DNA of 34,246 nucleotides. It comes from Pseudomonadota bacterium (lineage in GTDB: Bacteria; Pseudomonadota; Gammaproteobacteria; Steroidobacterales; Steroidobacteraceae). Positions 7,422-15,054 of the stretch are shown here, piece after piece. Position numbers and translations under genes: made by a program. Position 1 is the stretch's first letter; the number at the start of each line of letters is the position of its first letter. The notes under the pieces are model-generated. The model ran no database searches. It saw only the letters and a list, made by a program, of their open reading frames with translations, and was not told where the DNA came from. The DNA lies in the NCBI GenBank assembly GCA_021816775.1, contig JAKAXA010000037.1, positions 1 to 34,246 of the forward strand. Reading direction: 5' to 3'.

Positions 7422-9557
7422 TCAGGTGCGCGTACCGCTCTGCGCGGTCTGCAGGGCGGCCGCGCGCTCATCGTCGAGGTGGATTATGTCGGCCATGATG
7501 TGCTCGGCCTGATCCAGAATCACATCCGGAATCTTGTCGCCCTTGCCGCCGATCTGGCGCGAGCTCTTCAGCGCCGGCAGGCCGAGCGCCTCGCGTCTCT
7601 GGTTATCGAGCGCCAGCAGCTGCGCGTCCTCCTTGTGCCGCTCGGTCCGGCGCATCGCGAGGTTGAGCGACACCGACTTCTGCTCGCGCATGGCGTCGAT
7701 GAGGCGAATGTCCCCGACCAGCCACTGGAAGTTCGGATCGTGCTGCTCACGGGCGAACTCATCGGCGCGCAGCTTCGCGATCGAGGGCACCTGCGAGAGG
7801 CCGGTGGCCACGGGGAAGGGCACCGCGCCGATGGTGTCCCAGGGCAGTGAGCGCGGCAGAGCGCTCTCGCCGACGAGCTTCGGGTCGATGGGCGAGGGCA
7901 GCGCAACATCCGGGACGACGCCGCGGTGCTGGGTGCTCTGGCCAGTCACCCGGTAGAACTTGCCGATGGTGACGGTGAGCTGCCCGTCGATCGGCTTGCT
8001 GCTCCAGCGGTCGAGCGGGATGAGGTTCTGCACCGTGCCTTTGCCGAAGGTGTTCTGGCCGATGATCACGCCGCGGTGATAGTCCTGGATGGCTCCGGCG
8101 AAGATCTCCGACGCCGAGGCGCTGTAGCGGTTGACCAGCACCGCGAGCGGTCCGTTATAGACCGGAGCCTTCTCCGGATCGTCGAGCACCTCGATCTGGC
8201 CGCTGCGATCGCGCAGCTGGACCACCGGTCCGTGCTGAATGAACAGGCCGGTCAGCGCCAGCGCCTCGGGCAGATAGCCGCCCCCGTCATCGCGCAGGTC
8301 GAGGATGAGCCCGTTGATGTGCTCGGTTTCGAGCTTCAGCAGCAGGCGCAGCACATCACGCGTGGTGCTGCGGTAGTTGGTCTTGCCCTCGTCCTCGGCC
8401 TGCACGTCCTCGTAGAAGCTCGGCACGGTGATGATGCCGATCTTGTACGTGCGGCCCTTGCGAGTCACGGTCACGAGCTTGCTCTGCGCTTCCTGCGCCT
8501 TCAGCGTGACCTTGTTGCGCACGAAGTGCACCACTTCCTCCTTGCCTCCGGTGTGCTCGCCGGCCGGCAGGATCTGCAGCCGTACGGTGGTGCCGGCCTT
8601 GCCGCGGATCAGCTGCACCACATCGCTCAGGCGCCAGCCGACCACATCGGTGATGGGGCCGTCTTTGCCCTCGCCGACGCCGGTGATGCGGTCCTTGGGC
8701 TTCAGCGTGCCGGCCACTGCCGCCGGGCCGCCGGGAATCACGTTGACCACCGTGACGTAATTGCCGTCCATCTGCAGCGTCGCACCGATACCTTGGTAAT
8801 TGAGGCTCATCTCGATGCGGTATTCCTCGGAGCTGATCGGCGAGAAATACGTCGTGTGCGGATCGTAGGTGAGCGCATAGGCGTTCATCACGTCTTCAAA
8901 CACATCCTCCGCGCCGATCTGCGTGATGCGGTGCAGCTCCGCCTCGTAGCGCTTGCGCAGGAGGTCCGCGGCCTGCGGCCAGGTCTTGTGCGAGAGCAGC
9001 AGCGAGAGCTCCTCGTTCATGACGCGCTCGCGCCACAGCGAGTCCATCTGCGCCTCGCTCGCCGGCCAGGCGGCGTGCTTGCGATCGAAGTGGTAGGTCG
9101 TGTCGGTGTTCCAGTTGGGCTCCTTGGCGAGCAGGCTCAGCGCATAGCGCAGGTGCGCCTCGCTTTGCTGCTTGAAGCGCTGAAAGATGAGGAACGCCGG
9201 ATCGAGCTTGCCCGCCTCGATCAGCTGCGCGAAATTGTTGCGGTAGGCCGCCGCGAAGCCCTGCACGTCGCTGTCGAGGAAATAGTCGTGCTGCGGATCG
9301 AGGAAGTGCAGGTAGCGGTCGAACACCAGGTGCGAGAAATGCGCATCGATGTCAGGATGGCTGTACTGATACTTGTTCAGGATCCGCGCGACCTTGCGCG
9401 CGATGGCGCGCTGGTTGGCCGTCGGGGCCACCGCTCCCGGGGGCAGGATGGAGGCGCTCGCGGGCGCGTGCAGCGGCAACACTGCCGCGGTGCCGAGGGC
9501 GAGGATGGCTGCAACGGCCGCCAGCCATCCGAGACGAAAGCGCAGAGAGTGGGTCAT
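7422..9557 (-). CDS. prc: Tail-specific (carboxy-terminal processing) protease, S41 family
   Basis: Prc/Tsp is a periplasmic S41 protease that degrades proteins from non-polar C termini and trims envelope proteins such as cell-wall hydrolases. This copy has 711 residues, close to the E. coli enzyme (about 680). A signal peptide occupies residues 1-36 (hydrophobic core LAAVAAILALGTAAVLPL). The N-terminal helical domain is followed by a PDZ domain (about 245-335, LNYQGIGATLQ and VIPGGPAA) and the S41 core (about 370-540). The core contains LRDDGGGYLPEAL, the serine region YSASASEIFAG (479-487) and the Lys506 motif GKGTVQ. A C-terminal DUF3340-type region completes the family layout. It is monocistronic by position, converging with the coiled-coil gene. 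Confidence 0.95.
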   Translation of the reverse strand: MTHSLRFRLGWLAAVAAILALGTAAVLPLHAPASASILPPGAVAPTANQRAIARKVARILNKYQYSHPDIDAHFSHLVFDRYLHFLDPQHDYFLDSDVQGFAAAYRNNFAQLIEAGKLDPAFLIFQRFKQQSEAHLRYALSLLAKEPNWNTDTTYHFDRKHAAWPASEAQMDSLWRERVMNEELSLLLSHKTWPQAADLLRKRYEAELHRITQIGAEDVFEDVMNAYALTYDPHTTYFSPISSEEYRIEMSLNYQGIGATLQMDGNYVTVVNVIPGGPAAVAGTLKPKDRITGVGEGKDGPITDVVGWRLSDVVQLIRGKAGTTVRLQILPAGEHTGGKEEVVHFVRNKVTLKAQEAQSKLVTVTRKGRTYKIGIITVPSFYEDVQAEDEGKTNYRSTTRDVLRLLLKLETEHINGLILDLRDDGGGYLPEALALTGLFIQHGPVVQLRDRSGQIEVLDDPEKAPVYNGPLAVLVNRYSASASEIFAGAIQDYHRGVIIGQNTFGKGTVQNLIPLDRWSSKPIDGQLTVTIGKFYRVTGQSTQHRGVVPDVALPSPIDPKLVGESALPRSLPWDTIGAVPFPVATGLSQVPSIAKLRADEFAREQHDPNFQWLVGDIRLIDAMREQKSVSLNLAMRRTERHKEDAQLLALDNQRREALGLPALKSSRQIGGKGDKIPDVILDQAEHIMADIIHLDDERAAALQTAQSGTRT

Positions 9558-9645
9558 CGTAAGAGAGCTCGCGGCAGTCCTTGAGGCATACAGTCGGTCA
9601 CGGAACGATTAAGGCTAGGGGGCGCGGCGCGGGCCGGCAAGTCCG

Positions 9646-9972
9646 TCACTTCCGAGGCAGGCGCTGCACAAGCACCAGCCACAGCCTGACGACACTCAGC
9701 AGGACCACCGGCCCCAGCGCGACGGCCCAGTACATGATCCAGCCGTGGCCCAGCCCGGAGAGATAGTCCCCGTACAATGTCAGCGGCCCGAAGCCCGGAC
9801 CGCTGTCCCCGTGCGTGTACGGGCCGAGCGTGGCATGGCCCGCGAGCCAGATCAGCAGCGGGATGACGAATACGCCGAATGCGAGCGCGCCGCCGAGGAG
9901 CGCCGCCTCCCGCCGCAGGTGCAGCGGCCCCGCCGGGCGGGCCGATGAGGTTTCAGTGCGCGAATCAGTCAT
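9646..9972 (-). CDS. Small inner-membrane protein, two transmembrane segments
   Basis: This 108-residue protein has a polar N terminus and hydrophobic helices at about 24-44 (ALLGGALAFGVFVIPLLIWL) and 78-102 (WIMYWAVALGPVVLLSVVRL). A Gly/Pro-rich loop lies between them and LPRK closes the protein, consistent with a two-pass membrane protein with both ends in the cytoplasm. It is not recognised as a named family. It lies 88 bases upstream of prc on the same strand and could share a transcript with it. Confidence 0.7.
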   Translation of the reverse strand: MTDSRTETSSARPAGPLHLRREAALLGGALAFGVFVIPLLIWLAGHATLGPYTHGDSGPGFGPLTLYGDYLSGLGHGWIMYWAVALGPVVLLSVVRLWLVLVQRLPRK

Positions 9973-10380
9973 GTCAGCGTCGTCCCTCGACGGTGCGCGC
10001 CGCCGTTGCGGGCCGCACGCCAGCCGTTCCTGTCCCGCCGGGCCGTGAGGGCGCCTCGCGCCTCGCCACCGACGCTGCGCTCAGGCCCGGCTGTGCCCGA
10101 CGGACTCTCGTATCGGCTCCACTCGCCTCGCGCCCTGCGGCGAGACAGGAGTCTGCATAACTGTAAATATACACAGCCTCTCGATCCGGATCCAGTGCGG
10201 GGCGCGCTGGCTCGCGGCGGTACAGATGCCCCTGCGCGGTGATCTGAAACGCCGCAGTCGCTCTCGCCCCGTCTTGCCTGACGGGCAGTGTAGCCCATCC
10301 TGCGGGGGCGGACGGCTCGAACTGCCCCGGCGGGCCGATCCGCGGCGCGCGGCAGCCTTGTGCAGGTCATAATGGCGTGC
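9973..10380. other. About 400-base gap without a supported gene; contains a LexA-like box
   Basis: The stretch between the small membrane protein and the oxidoreductase has no reading frame with family-like sequence. It contains a strong SOS-box match at 10161-10176 and some GC-rich short inverted repeats. Very short frames start just beside the box on both strands (minus 10081-10158, 25 residues; plus 10226-10372, 48 residues) but have no other support. Confidence 0.6.
10161..10176. promoter_or_regulatory. LexA/SOS-box-like site
   Basis: CTGTAAATATACACAG matches the CTG-N10-CAG arrangement. It differs from the E. coli-type consensus CTGTATATATATACAG at only two positions. It stands out as an AT-rich island in GC-rich DNA. 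No known DNA-damage gene lies next to it: the nearest are the oxidoreductase operon (start 205 bases to the right) and the small membrane protein to the left. Confidence 0.5.
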
Positions 10381-11358
10381 ATGGAGAAAATCAAGGCAGC
10401 CGTCGTCGGCGTCGGCTATCTGGGGCGCTTCCACGCCCAGAAGTACGCCGAGTCCACCCAGTGCCGCCTGGAGGCGGTGGTCGATGCCCGGGCCGAGGCG
10501 CGCGAGCGGGTCGGCGCCGAGGTCGGCACGCGCGCGCTCGCGGACCACCGCGAGCTGCTCGGCCAGGTCGATGCGGTGAGCGTGGTCACGCCCACGCCGG
10601 CCCATTTCGCGATCGCGCGGGATTTCCTGCTCGCCGGTGCCCACGTGCTGGTGGAGAAGCCGATCACCGAGACACCGCGCGAGGCGCGCGAGCTGATCGA
10701 GCTCGCCGAGCGGCGCGGCCTCATCCTGCAGGTCGGGCACCTCGAGCGGTTCAATTCGGCCATTCTCGCGGCCGAGCCCTATCTGCGCTCCCCGCGCTTT
10801 GTCGAGTGCCACCGTCTGGCGCCGTACAAGGAGCGTGGCACCGACGTGAACGTGGTGCTCGATCTGATGATCCACGACATCGATCTGGTGCAGACCATCG
10901 TCGGGGCGCCGGTCTCGAGCATCGATGCGATCGGCACCCCGGTGTTCTCCGATGCCATCGACATCGCCAACGCCCGCATCCGCTTCGCCAATGGCTGCGT
11001 GGTCAATGCCACGGCGAGCCGCGTGAGCCTCAAGACCGAGCGCAAGATGCGCGTGTTCGAAGACGATGCGTACCTCTCGCTCGATCTGCAGCAGAAGATC
11101 ATCACGCTCATCCGCAAGCGTGAGCCGGCCGATGGCGCCGGCGCCCTGCCGGTGAGCATCGAGGAGCAGAGCCTCGAGCAGGGTGATGCGCTGAAGGCCG
11201 AGATCGATGCGTTTCTCGAGTCGATCCGCACCGGCAAGCCCCCGGTGGTCAGCGGTGAGGACGGCCTGATGGCGCTCGAGACGGCCATGCGCATCACCGA
11301 GCAGGTGAACGAGTCGCTCGCGGCGCGCCAGCTGATGCGAGGCCGCTCGCATGGCTGA
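10381..11358 (+). CDS. Gfo/Idh/MocA family NAD(P)-dependent oxidoreductase
   Basis: This 325-residue sugar-dehydrogenase-type oxidoreductase has an N-terminal Rossmann fold (AAVVGVGYLGRFHAQKYAES, residues about 5-24) and the family motif VLVEKPITETPREA. The C-terminal alpha/beta domain carries VGHLERFNSAIL and VLDLMIHDIDLVQTIVGAPV. The VGHLERFN and IHDIDL pattern recalls GnnA-like UDP-N-acetylglucosamine oxidoreductases encoded near lpx genes, but no lpx or aminotransferase partner is present, so the substrate is unknown. The gene starts a translationally coupled operon: its last 8 bases overlap the next gene. Alternative starts are GTG 10360 and ATG 10372; I chose ATG 10381 because the Rossmann strand begins right after it. 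Confidence 0.85.
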   Translation: MEKIKAAVVGVGYLGRFHAQKYAESTQCRLEAVVDARAEARERVGAEVGTRALADHRELLGQVDAVSVVTPTPAHFAIARDFLLAGAHVLVEKPITETPREARELIELAERRGLILQVGHLERFNSAILAAEPYLRSPRFVECHRLAPYKERGTDVNVVLDLMIHDIDLVQTIVGAPVSSIDAIGTPVFSDAIDIANARIRFANGCVVNATASRVSLKTERKMRVFEDDAYLSLDLQQKIITLIRKREPADGAGALPVSIEEQSLEQGDALKAEIDAFLESIRTGKPPVVSGEDGLMALETAMRITEQVNESLAARQLMRGRSHG

Positions 11359-12271
11359 GCAGCCCGCGCACCTGCGCGCGCGCCCGCGCCGGGTCAGCGT
11401 GGCGGCGATCCAGATGGCCTGCGGCTGGGATGCGCCGGCGAACATCGCCGCCGCCGAGGCGCTCATCCGGCAGGCCGCTGCCCGCGGGGCGCAGATCATC
11501 CTCCTGCCGGAGCTGTTCGAGACGCCGTATTTCTGCATCGAGCAGGATGCCCGGCATCTGCGTCTCGCGACCTGCGTGAACGAGAACCCCGCGGTGCGGC
11601 ACTTCGCGGCCGTGGCGCGCGAACTCGGCGTCGTGCTGCCCATCAGCTTCTTCGAGCGCGCGGGACCGGCGTATTTCAACTCCGTCGCCGTGCTCGATGC
11701 CGACGGCGCCGTGCTCGGCGTGTACCGCAAATCACACATCCCGAACGGCCCCGGCTACCAGGAGAAGAACTACTTCAGCCCCGGGGATACGGGCTTCAAG
11801 GTCTGGGCCACCCGCCATGCGCGCATCGGCGTCGGCATCTGCTGGGATCAATGGTTCCCCGAGGCGGCCCGCGCCATGGTGCTCGGCGGCGCCGAACTCC
11901 TCTTCTACCCCACCGCCATCGGCACCGAGCCGCCGCCGGCGCTGCCGCTCGACTCGCGCGCGCACTGGCAGCGCACCCAGCAGGGGCATGCGGCGGCGAA
12001 TCTGACGCCGCTCATCGCCGCCAACCGCTACGGGCTCGAGCGCTCGCTGCAGGACCCCGAGGGGCTCTACATCCGCTTCTACGGCTCCTCGTTCATCACC
12101 GATGCGCTCGGGGCCAAGATCGCCGAGGCCCCCGAGGCGGGCGATGCGGTGCTCACTGCCGAGTTCGATCTCGATGAGACCGCGCGCCTGCGCGACAACT
12201 GGTTCGTGTTCCGCGATCGGCGCCCCGAGCTCTACGGGGCGCTTGTCAGCCTCGACGGGCGCGCCCGATGA
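11351..12271 (+). CDS. aguB: Carbon-nitrogen hydrolase, probable N-carbamoylputrescine amidase
   Basis: This nitrilase-superfamily enzyme of 306 residues closely resembles AguB, which hydrolyses N-carbamoylputrescine to putrescine, CO2 and ammonia in the agmatine deiminase route. The catalytic triad is visible as Glu54 (LLPELFETPYFC), Lys127 (YRKSHIPNGPGYQEKNYF) and Cys164 (GICWDQWFPEAARAM). The C-terminal RDNWFVFRDRRPELYG is also typical. No agmatine deiminase (aguA) gene is in the window. The gene is sandwiched between an oxidoreductase (8-bp overlap) and an ATP-grasp ligase (ATGA overlap), so a related amide substrate remains possible. Confidence 0.85.
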   Translation: MAEQPAHLRARPRRVSVAAIQMACGWDAPANIAAAEALIRQAAARGAQIILLPELFETPYFCIEQDARHLRLATCVNENPAVRHFAAVARELGVVLPISFFERAGPAYFNSVAVLDADGAVLGVYRKSHIPNGPGYQEKNYFSPGDTGFKVWATRHARIGVGICWDQWFPEAARAMVLGGAELLFYPTAIGTEPPPALPLDSRAHWQRTQQGHAAANLTPLIAANRYGLERSLQDPEGLYIRFYGSSFITDALGAKIAEAPEAGDAVLTAEFDLDETARLRDNWFVFRDRRPELYGALVSLDGRAR

Positions 12272-13203
12272 GCAACCCGGTGGCGCCGCGGCGCGGCCCG
12301 GGCCGCGTCGCACTGATCAGCGCGCGCGCGGCGCGGGGGCTCGACGAGGACATGCCGCCGCTCGCGGCGGCGCTCGAGGCGCGCGGCCTCGCGCCCGAGA
12401 TCGTCGACTGGGACGATCCCGATGTGCCCTGGGCGACGTACGATTTGGCGCTGCTGCGCTCGAGCTGGGACTACACCGAGCGGCTCGAGGATTTCCGGCA
12501 CTGGCTGCGGCGCGTCGCCGCTCTCACCCGGCTGCACAATCCGCGCCCGCTCATCGAGTGGAATACCGACAAGCACTACCTGCGGGATCTCGCCGCCCTG
12601 GGGCTGCCGGCGGTCGCCAGCGCGTTCATCGAGCCGGGCGAGCCGCCGCGGCCGGCAATCGAGCGCTTCCTCGCCGGGCAGCCCTGCGCGGAATTCGTTG
12701 TCAAGCCGGCCGTCGGCGCCGGTTCGCGCGGGGCGCGGCGGCTCGGTCGCGCGCAGCTCGAGGCGGCCGCTGCACATGCGGCCGTTCTGCTCGCCGCCGA
12801 GCGCAGCGTGCTGCTGCAACCGTATCTCGAGGCCGTCGACCGTGACGGCGAGACCGCTCTGCTTTATTTCGGCGGCGAGTTCAGCCACGCCATCCGCAAG
12901 GGGCCGCTGCTGCGGCCGGACACCGATCCCACCCACGCGCTGTTCGCGCCCGAGCAGATCGCCGCGCGCACGCCCGAGCCGGCGCAGCTTGCGGTTGGCG
13001 GGCGGGTGTTGGCGGCGCTCAGGGCCTCGGGCCGCGCGCCGCGAGCGCCGCTCTACGCGCGCGTCGATCTGCTGCGTGACCCCTCCGGCGCGCCGCTGGT
13101 GCTCGAGCTCGAGCTCGCCGAGCCGTCGGTTTTCCTCAGGTACGCCGAGGGCGCGGCCGAGCGGTTCGCCGAGCACATTGCCGCGGCTCTGGAGGCGGCC
13201 TGA
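12268..13203 (+). CDS. ATP-grasp domain protein (RimK/glutathione synthetase-like ligase)
   Basis: This 311-residue protein has an N-terminal pre-ATP-grasp domain (VDWDDPDVPWATYDLALLRS, SSWDYTERLEDFRHWL). It is followed by an ATP-grasp core with NTDKHYLRDLAALGLP, the phosphate-loop-like VVKPAVGAGSRG (about residues 149-160), and ARVDLLRDPSGAPLVLELEL as the metal-binding region. Members join a carboxylate to an amine or thiol using ATP. The specific substrates of this subgroup are not known to me. The ATGA overlap with the amidase gene points to translational coupling. Confidence 0.8.
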   Translation: MSNPVAPRRGPGRVALISARAARGLDEDMPPLAAALEARGLAPEIVDWDDPDVPWATYDLALLRSSWDYTERLEDFRHWLRRVAALTRLHNPRPLIEWNTDKHYLRDLAALGLPAVASAFIEPGEPPRPAIERFLAGQPCAEFVVKPAVGAGSRGARRLGRAQLEAAAAHAAVLLAAERSVLLQPYLEAVDRDGETALLYFGGEFSHAIRKGPLLRPDTDPTHALFAPEQIAARTPEPAQLAVGGRVLAALRASGRAPRAPLYARVDLLRDPSGAPLVLELELAEPSVFLRYAEGAAERFAEHIAAALEAA

Positions 13204-13223
13204 CCGGCCGCGCGGGCCGCCTC
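13192..13223. terminator. GC-rich hairpin between convergent genes
   Basis: GAGGCGGCC (13192-13200) pairs with GGCCGCCTC (13215-13223), giving a perfect 9-bp stem with a 14-base loop. It spans the ATP-grasp stop and the gap before the convergent DUF938 gene. No U tract follows on either strand, so termination is only suggested by position. Confidence 0.35.
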
Positions 13224-13228
13224 GTTCG

Positions 13229-13834
13229 TCAGGCTGCGCGCGCGGCACGCCAGAGGAGCATGCGGTTGTTGGCGGGCATGGGGCAGTCCTCGAGGAGCGC
13301 AAGACCGATGGAGCGCGCCAGCGCATCGACGGCCGCGAAGTCGCGAATGCCGCTCTCGGGCGAGCGCCGCTTCAGCCAGGCATCGAACGCCTCATTGCTC
13401 GGGCTCGTGAATGTGCCGTTGTAATTGAACGGTCCGTACACGGCGAGCAGGCCATCGGCCGTGAGCGCCGAGGGCAGCGCAGCGAACAGCGCGCACACGT
13501 TCTCCCAGCTCATGATGTGCAGAGTGTTGGCGGTGAATACCGCATCGAAGCGTGCCTCGGGCCACCGGCCCGCGACATCGAGCGGCAGCGGCGGCGGCAG
13601 ATTCGCGAGCGCCGCCTCGCCGGTCCACTGACGGATCCCGGGCAGATTCGCCTCAAGATCGGAGGTCTGCCAGTTGAGGTGGGGCAGGGCGGCGGCGAAG
13701 TGCGCCGCGTGCTGCCCGGTGCCGCTGCCGATCTCGAGCACGCGGTGCCGGTCGGCGAAGTGCCGCCGCAGCACCGCGAGGATCGGCTCGCGGTTGCGCT
13801 CGCACGCCTCGGAGCGAGGTTTGGTGTCGGACAT
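13229..13834 (-). CDS. DUF938 family SAM-dependent methyltransferase
   Basis: This 201-residue protein matches the DUF938 family of class I methyltransferase-fold proteins. It shows the opening EACERNREPILAVLRRHF, the SAM-binding motif I VLEIGSGTGQHAAHFA, VFTANTLHIMSWE, and YGPFNYNGTFTSPSNEAFD. The substrate of the family is unknown. An ATG two codons upstream (13840) is an alternative start; neither has a clear ribosome site. The gene is divergent from the GFA-family gene across a gap of about 60 bases. Confidence 0.9.
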   Translation of the reverse strand: MSDTKPRSEACERNREPILAVLRRHFADRHRVLEIGSGTGQHAAHFAAALPHLNWQTSDLEANLPGIRQWTGEAALANLPPPLPLDVAGRWPEARFDAVFTANTLHIMSWENVCALFAALPSALTADGLLAVYGPFNYNGTFTSPSNEAFDAWLKRRSPESGIRDFAAVDALARSIGLALLEDCPMPANNRMLLWRAARAA

Positions 13835-13894
13835 GCGCATCGATCATAGCTGCGCTGCGGCCAGAAGTGGCGCACGCTGTGCGATACTCGCGCC

Positions 13895-14311
13895 ATGCTC
13901 CAGGGGTCGTGCCACTGCGCCGCCGTGCACGGGTGCTTCGAGGCACTGCCCGAATGCGCCACGGCGCGCCACGGCACGGTGGGCCGGCGCTCTGCGGCGC
14001 TGTGGGCCTGCGATTTTCAGGATGAGCGCCGCAGGGCGTCGGGCCCTGCGAGCGTGTACGTGTGCGGGGACTCGCTCGGCTCTCGCTTCTGCGCGGCCTG
14101 CGGGTGTGCGCTGGACTGGCGGGCGCTCGAGGCCGGGTCCGACGGCCGGCGCAGGACGGCCGTCAACCTGCGGCCGGCGGCACCGCAGACTGAGGGCGGG
14201 ATTGCCGTGCATCGCGCGGACGGGCTCGAGCTGCCCCGGCGCCTGCCGCAGGAGGGGGGCGGTGCGTGCGGGACTATGGGGTTTAGCATGAGCGGCCCAG
14301 TCGGCTCATGA
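13895..14311 (+). CDS. GFA/CENP-V family zinc protein
   Basis: This 138-residue protein carries the Mss4-like zinc fold of the GFA (glutathione-dependent formaldehyde-activating) family. It begins MLQGSCHCAAVHG (Cys6, Cys8), and FCAACGCALDW supplies Cys66, Cys69 and Cys71. Most relatives have no proven enzymatic activity despite the family name. It is unusually Arg/Ala-rich towards the C terminus. The last four bases overlap the pirin start (ATGA), so the two are probably translated together. Confidence 0.75.
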   Translation: MLQGSCHCAAVHGCFEALPECATARHGTVGRRSAALWACDFQDERRRASGPASVYVCGDSLGSRFCAACGCALDWRALEAGSDGRRRTAVNLRPAAPQTEGGIAVHRADGLELPRRLPQEGGGACGTMGFSMSGPVGS

Positions 14312-15006
14312 TCGCCTTTCGCGACCGCATGGCGCGCGGCGCGAGCCGCACCGGCTGGCTCGAGAGCCGGCACACGTTTTCGTTCGGCGAGTATCGCGAT
14401 CCGCAGCACGTGGGCTTTCGCAGCCTGCGCGTGATCAACGAGGACCGGGTGATCCCCGGGGCGGGCTTCCCGACGCACGGCCATCGAGACATGGAGATCA
14501 TCTCCTACGTGCTCGAGGGGACGCTCGAGCACCGTGACAGCCTGGGGCACGGCACGCGCATCCGTCCGGGCGAGGTGCAGCGCATGAGCGCCGGCACCGG
14601 CATTCGGCACAGCGAGTTCAATCCCTCCGCGAGCGAGCCGGTGCACTTTCTGCAGATCTGGATCCTCCCGGGCGAGGCCGGACTCGCTCCAGGCTACGAG
14701 CAGAAGGCCTTCCCCCCCGAGGAGCGGCGCGGGCGATTGTGTCTGGTGGCGGGCCCCGACGGCGCCGACGGGGCACTGATGCTGCATCAGGATGCGCGCC
14801 TGTACATCGGTGCGCTGCGCCCGGGCGAGCGGGCGGTGCACGCGATCGATTCGGGGCGCGGGGTCTGGGTGCAGGTGAGCCGTGGCATCGCCGCGCTGAA
14901 CGGCATCGAGATGCGCGCCGGCGACGGCGCGGCTGTCGAGCAGGAGAGGGCCATTACCCTCGAGGCGGACACCGACGCCGAGGTGCTGGTGTTCGATCTC
15001 GCCTGA
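14308..15006 (+). CDS. Pirin family protein (cupin, YhaK-like)
   Basis: This 232-residue bicupin has all four metal ligands of pirins visible: His57 and His59 (FPTHGHRDMEIISYVLEG) and His101 and Glu103 (GTGIRHSEFNPS). The opening RTGWLESRHTFSFGEYRDP is diagnostic. Bacterial pirins bind iron, and some show quercetin 2,3-dioxygenase activity; the natural substrate here is unknown. It is coupled to the preceding GFA gene by an ATGA overlap and converges with egtD. Confidence 0.92.
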   Translation: MIAFRDRMARGASRTGWLESRHTFSFGEYRDPQHVGFRSLRVINEDRVIPGAGFPTHGHRDMEIISYVLEGTLEHRDSLGHGTRIRPGEVQRMSAGTGIRHSEFNPSASEPVHFLQIWILPGEAGLAPGYEQKAFPPEERRGRLCLVAGPDGADGALMLHQDARLYIGALRPGERAVHAIDSGRGVWVQVSRGIAALNGIEMRAGDGAAVEQERAITLEADTDAEVLVFDLA

Positions 15007-15030
15007 TCTGCCGGGCGGGGGCCAGGTCTT

Positions 15031-15050
15031 GCGCGGCGGCCGTGCCGCGC
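15031..15050. terminator. Hairpin between convergent pirin and egtD genes
   Basis: GCGCGGC and GCCGCGC form a perfect 7-bp stem around the six-base loop GGCCGT, in the 48-base gap between the two stop codons. There is no U tract on either side. It is a bidirectional terminator candidate by position only. Confidence 0.4.
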
Positions 15051-15054
15051 GGGC

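Noticed and set aside
7926-9584. 552-residue plus-strand frame opposite prc
   Set aside because: Antisense shadow of a clear S41 protease with intact catalytic motifs.
10226-10372. 48-residue plus-strand frame ending on the oxidoreductase start
   Set aside because: Arg/Pro-rich, without a ribosome site or recognisable sequence; the TAATG junction alone is weak support.
10081-11739. 552-residue minus-strand frame opposite the oxidoreductase and amidase
   Set aside because: Spans two real genes and an intergenic gap, with repetitive His/Arg/Asp composition and no family motifs.
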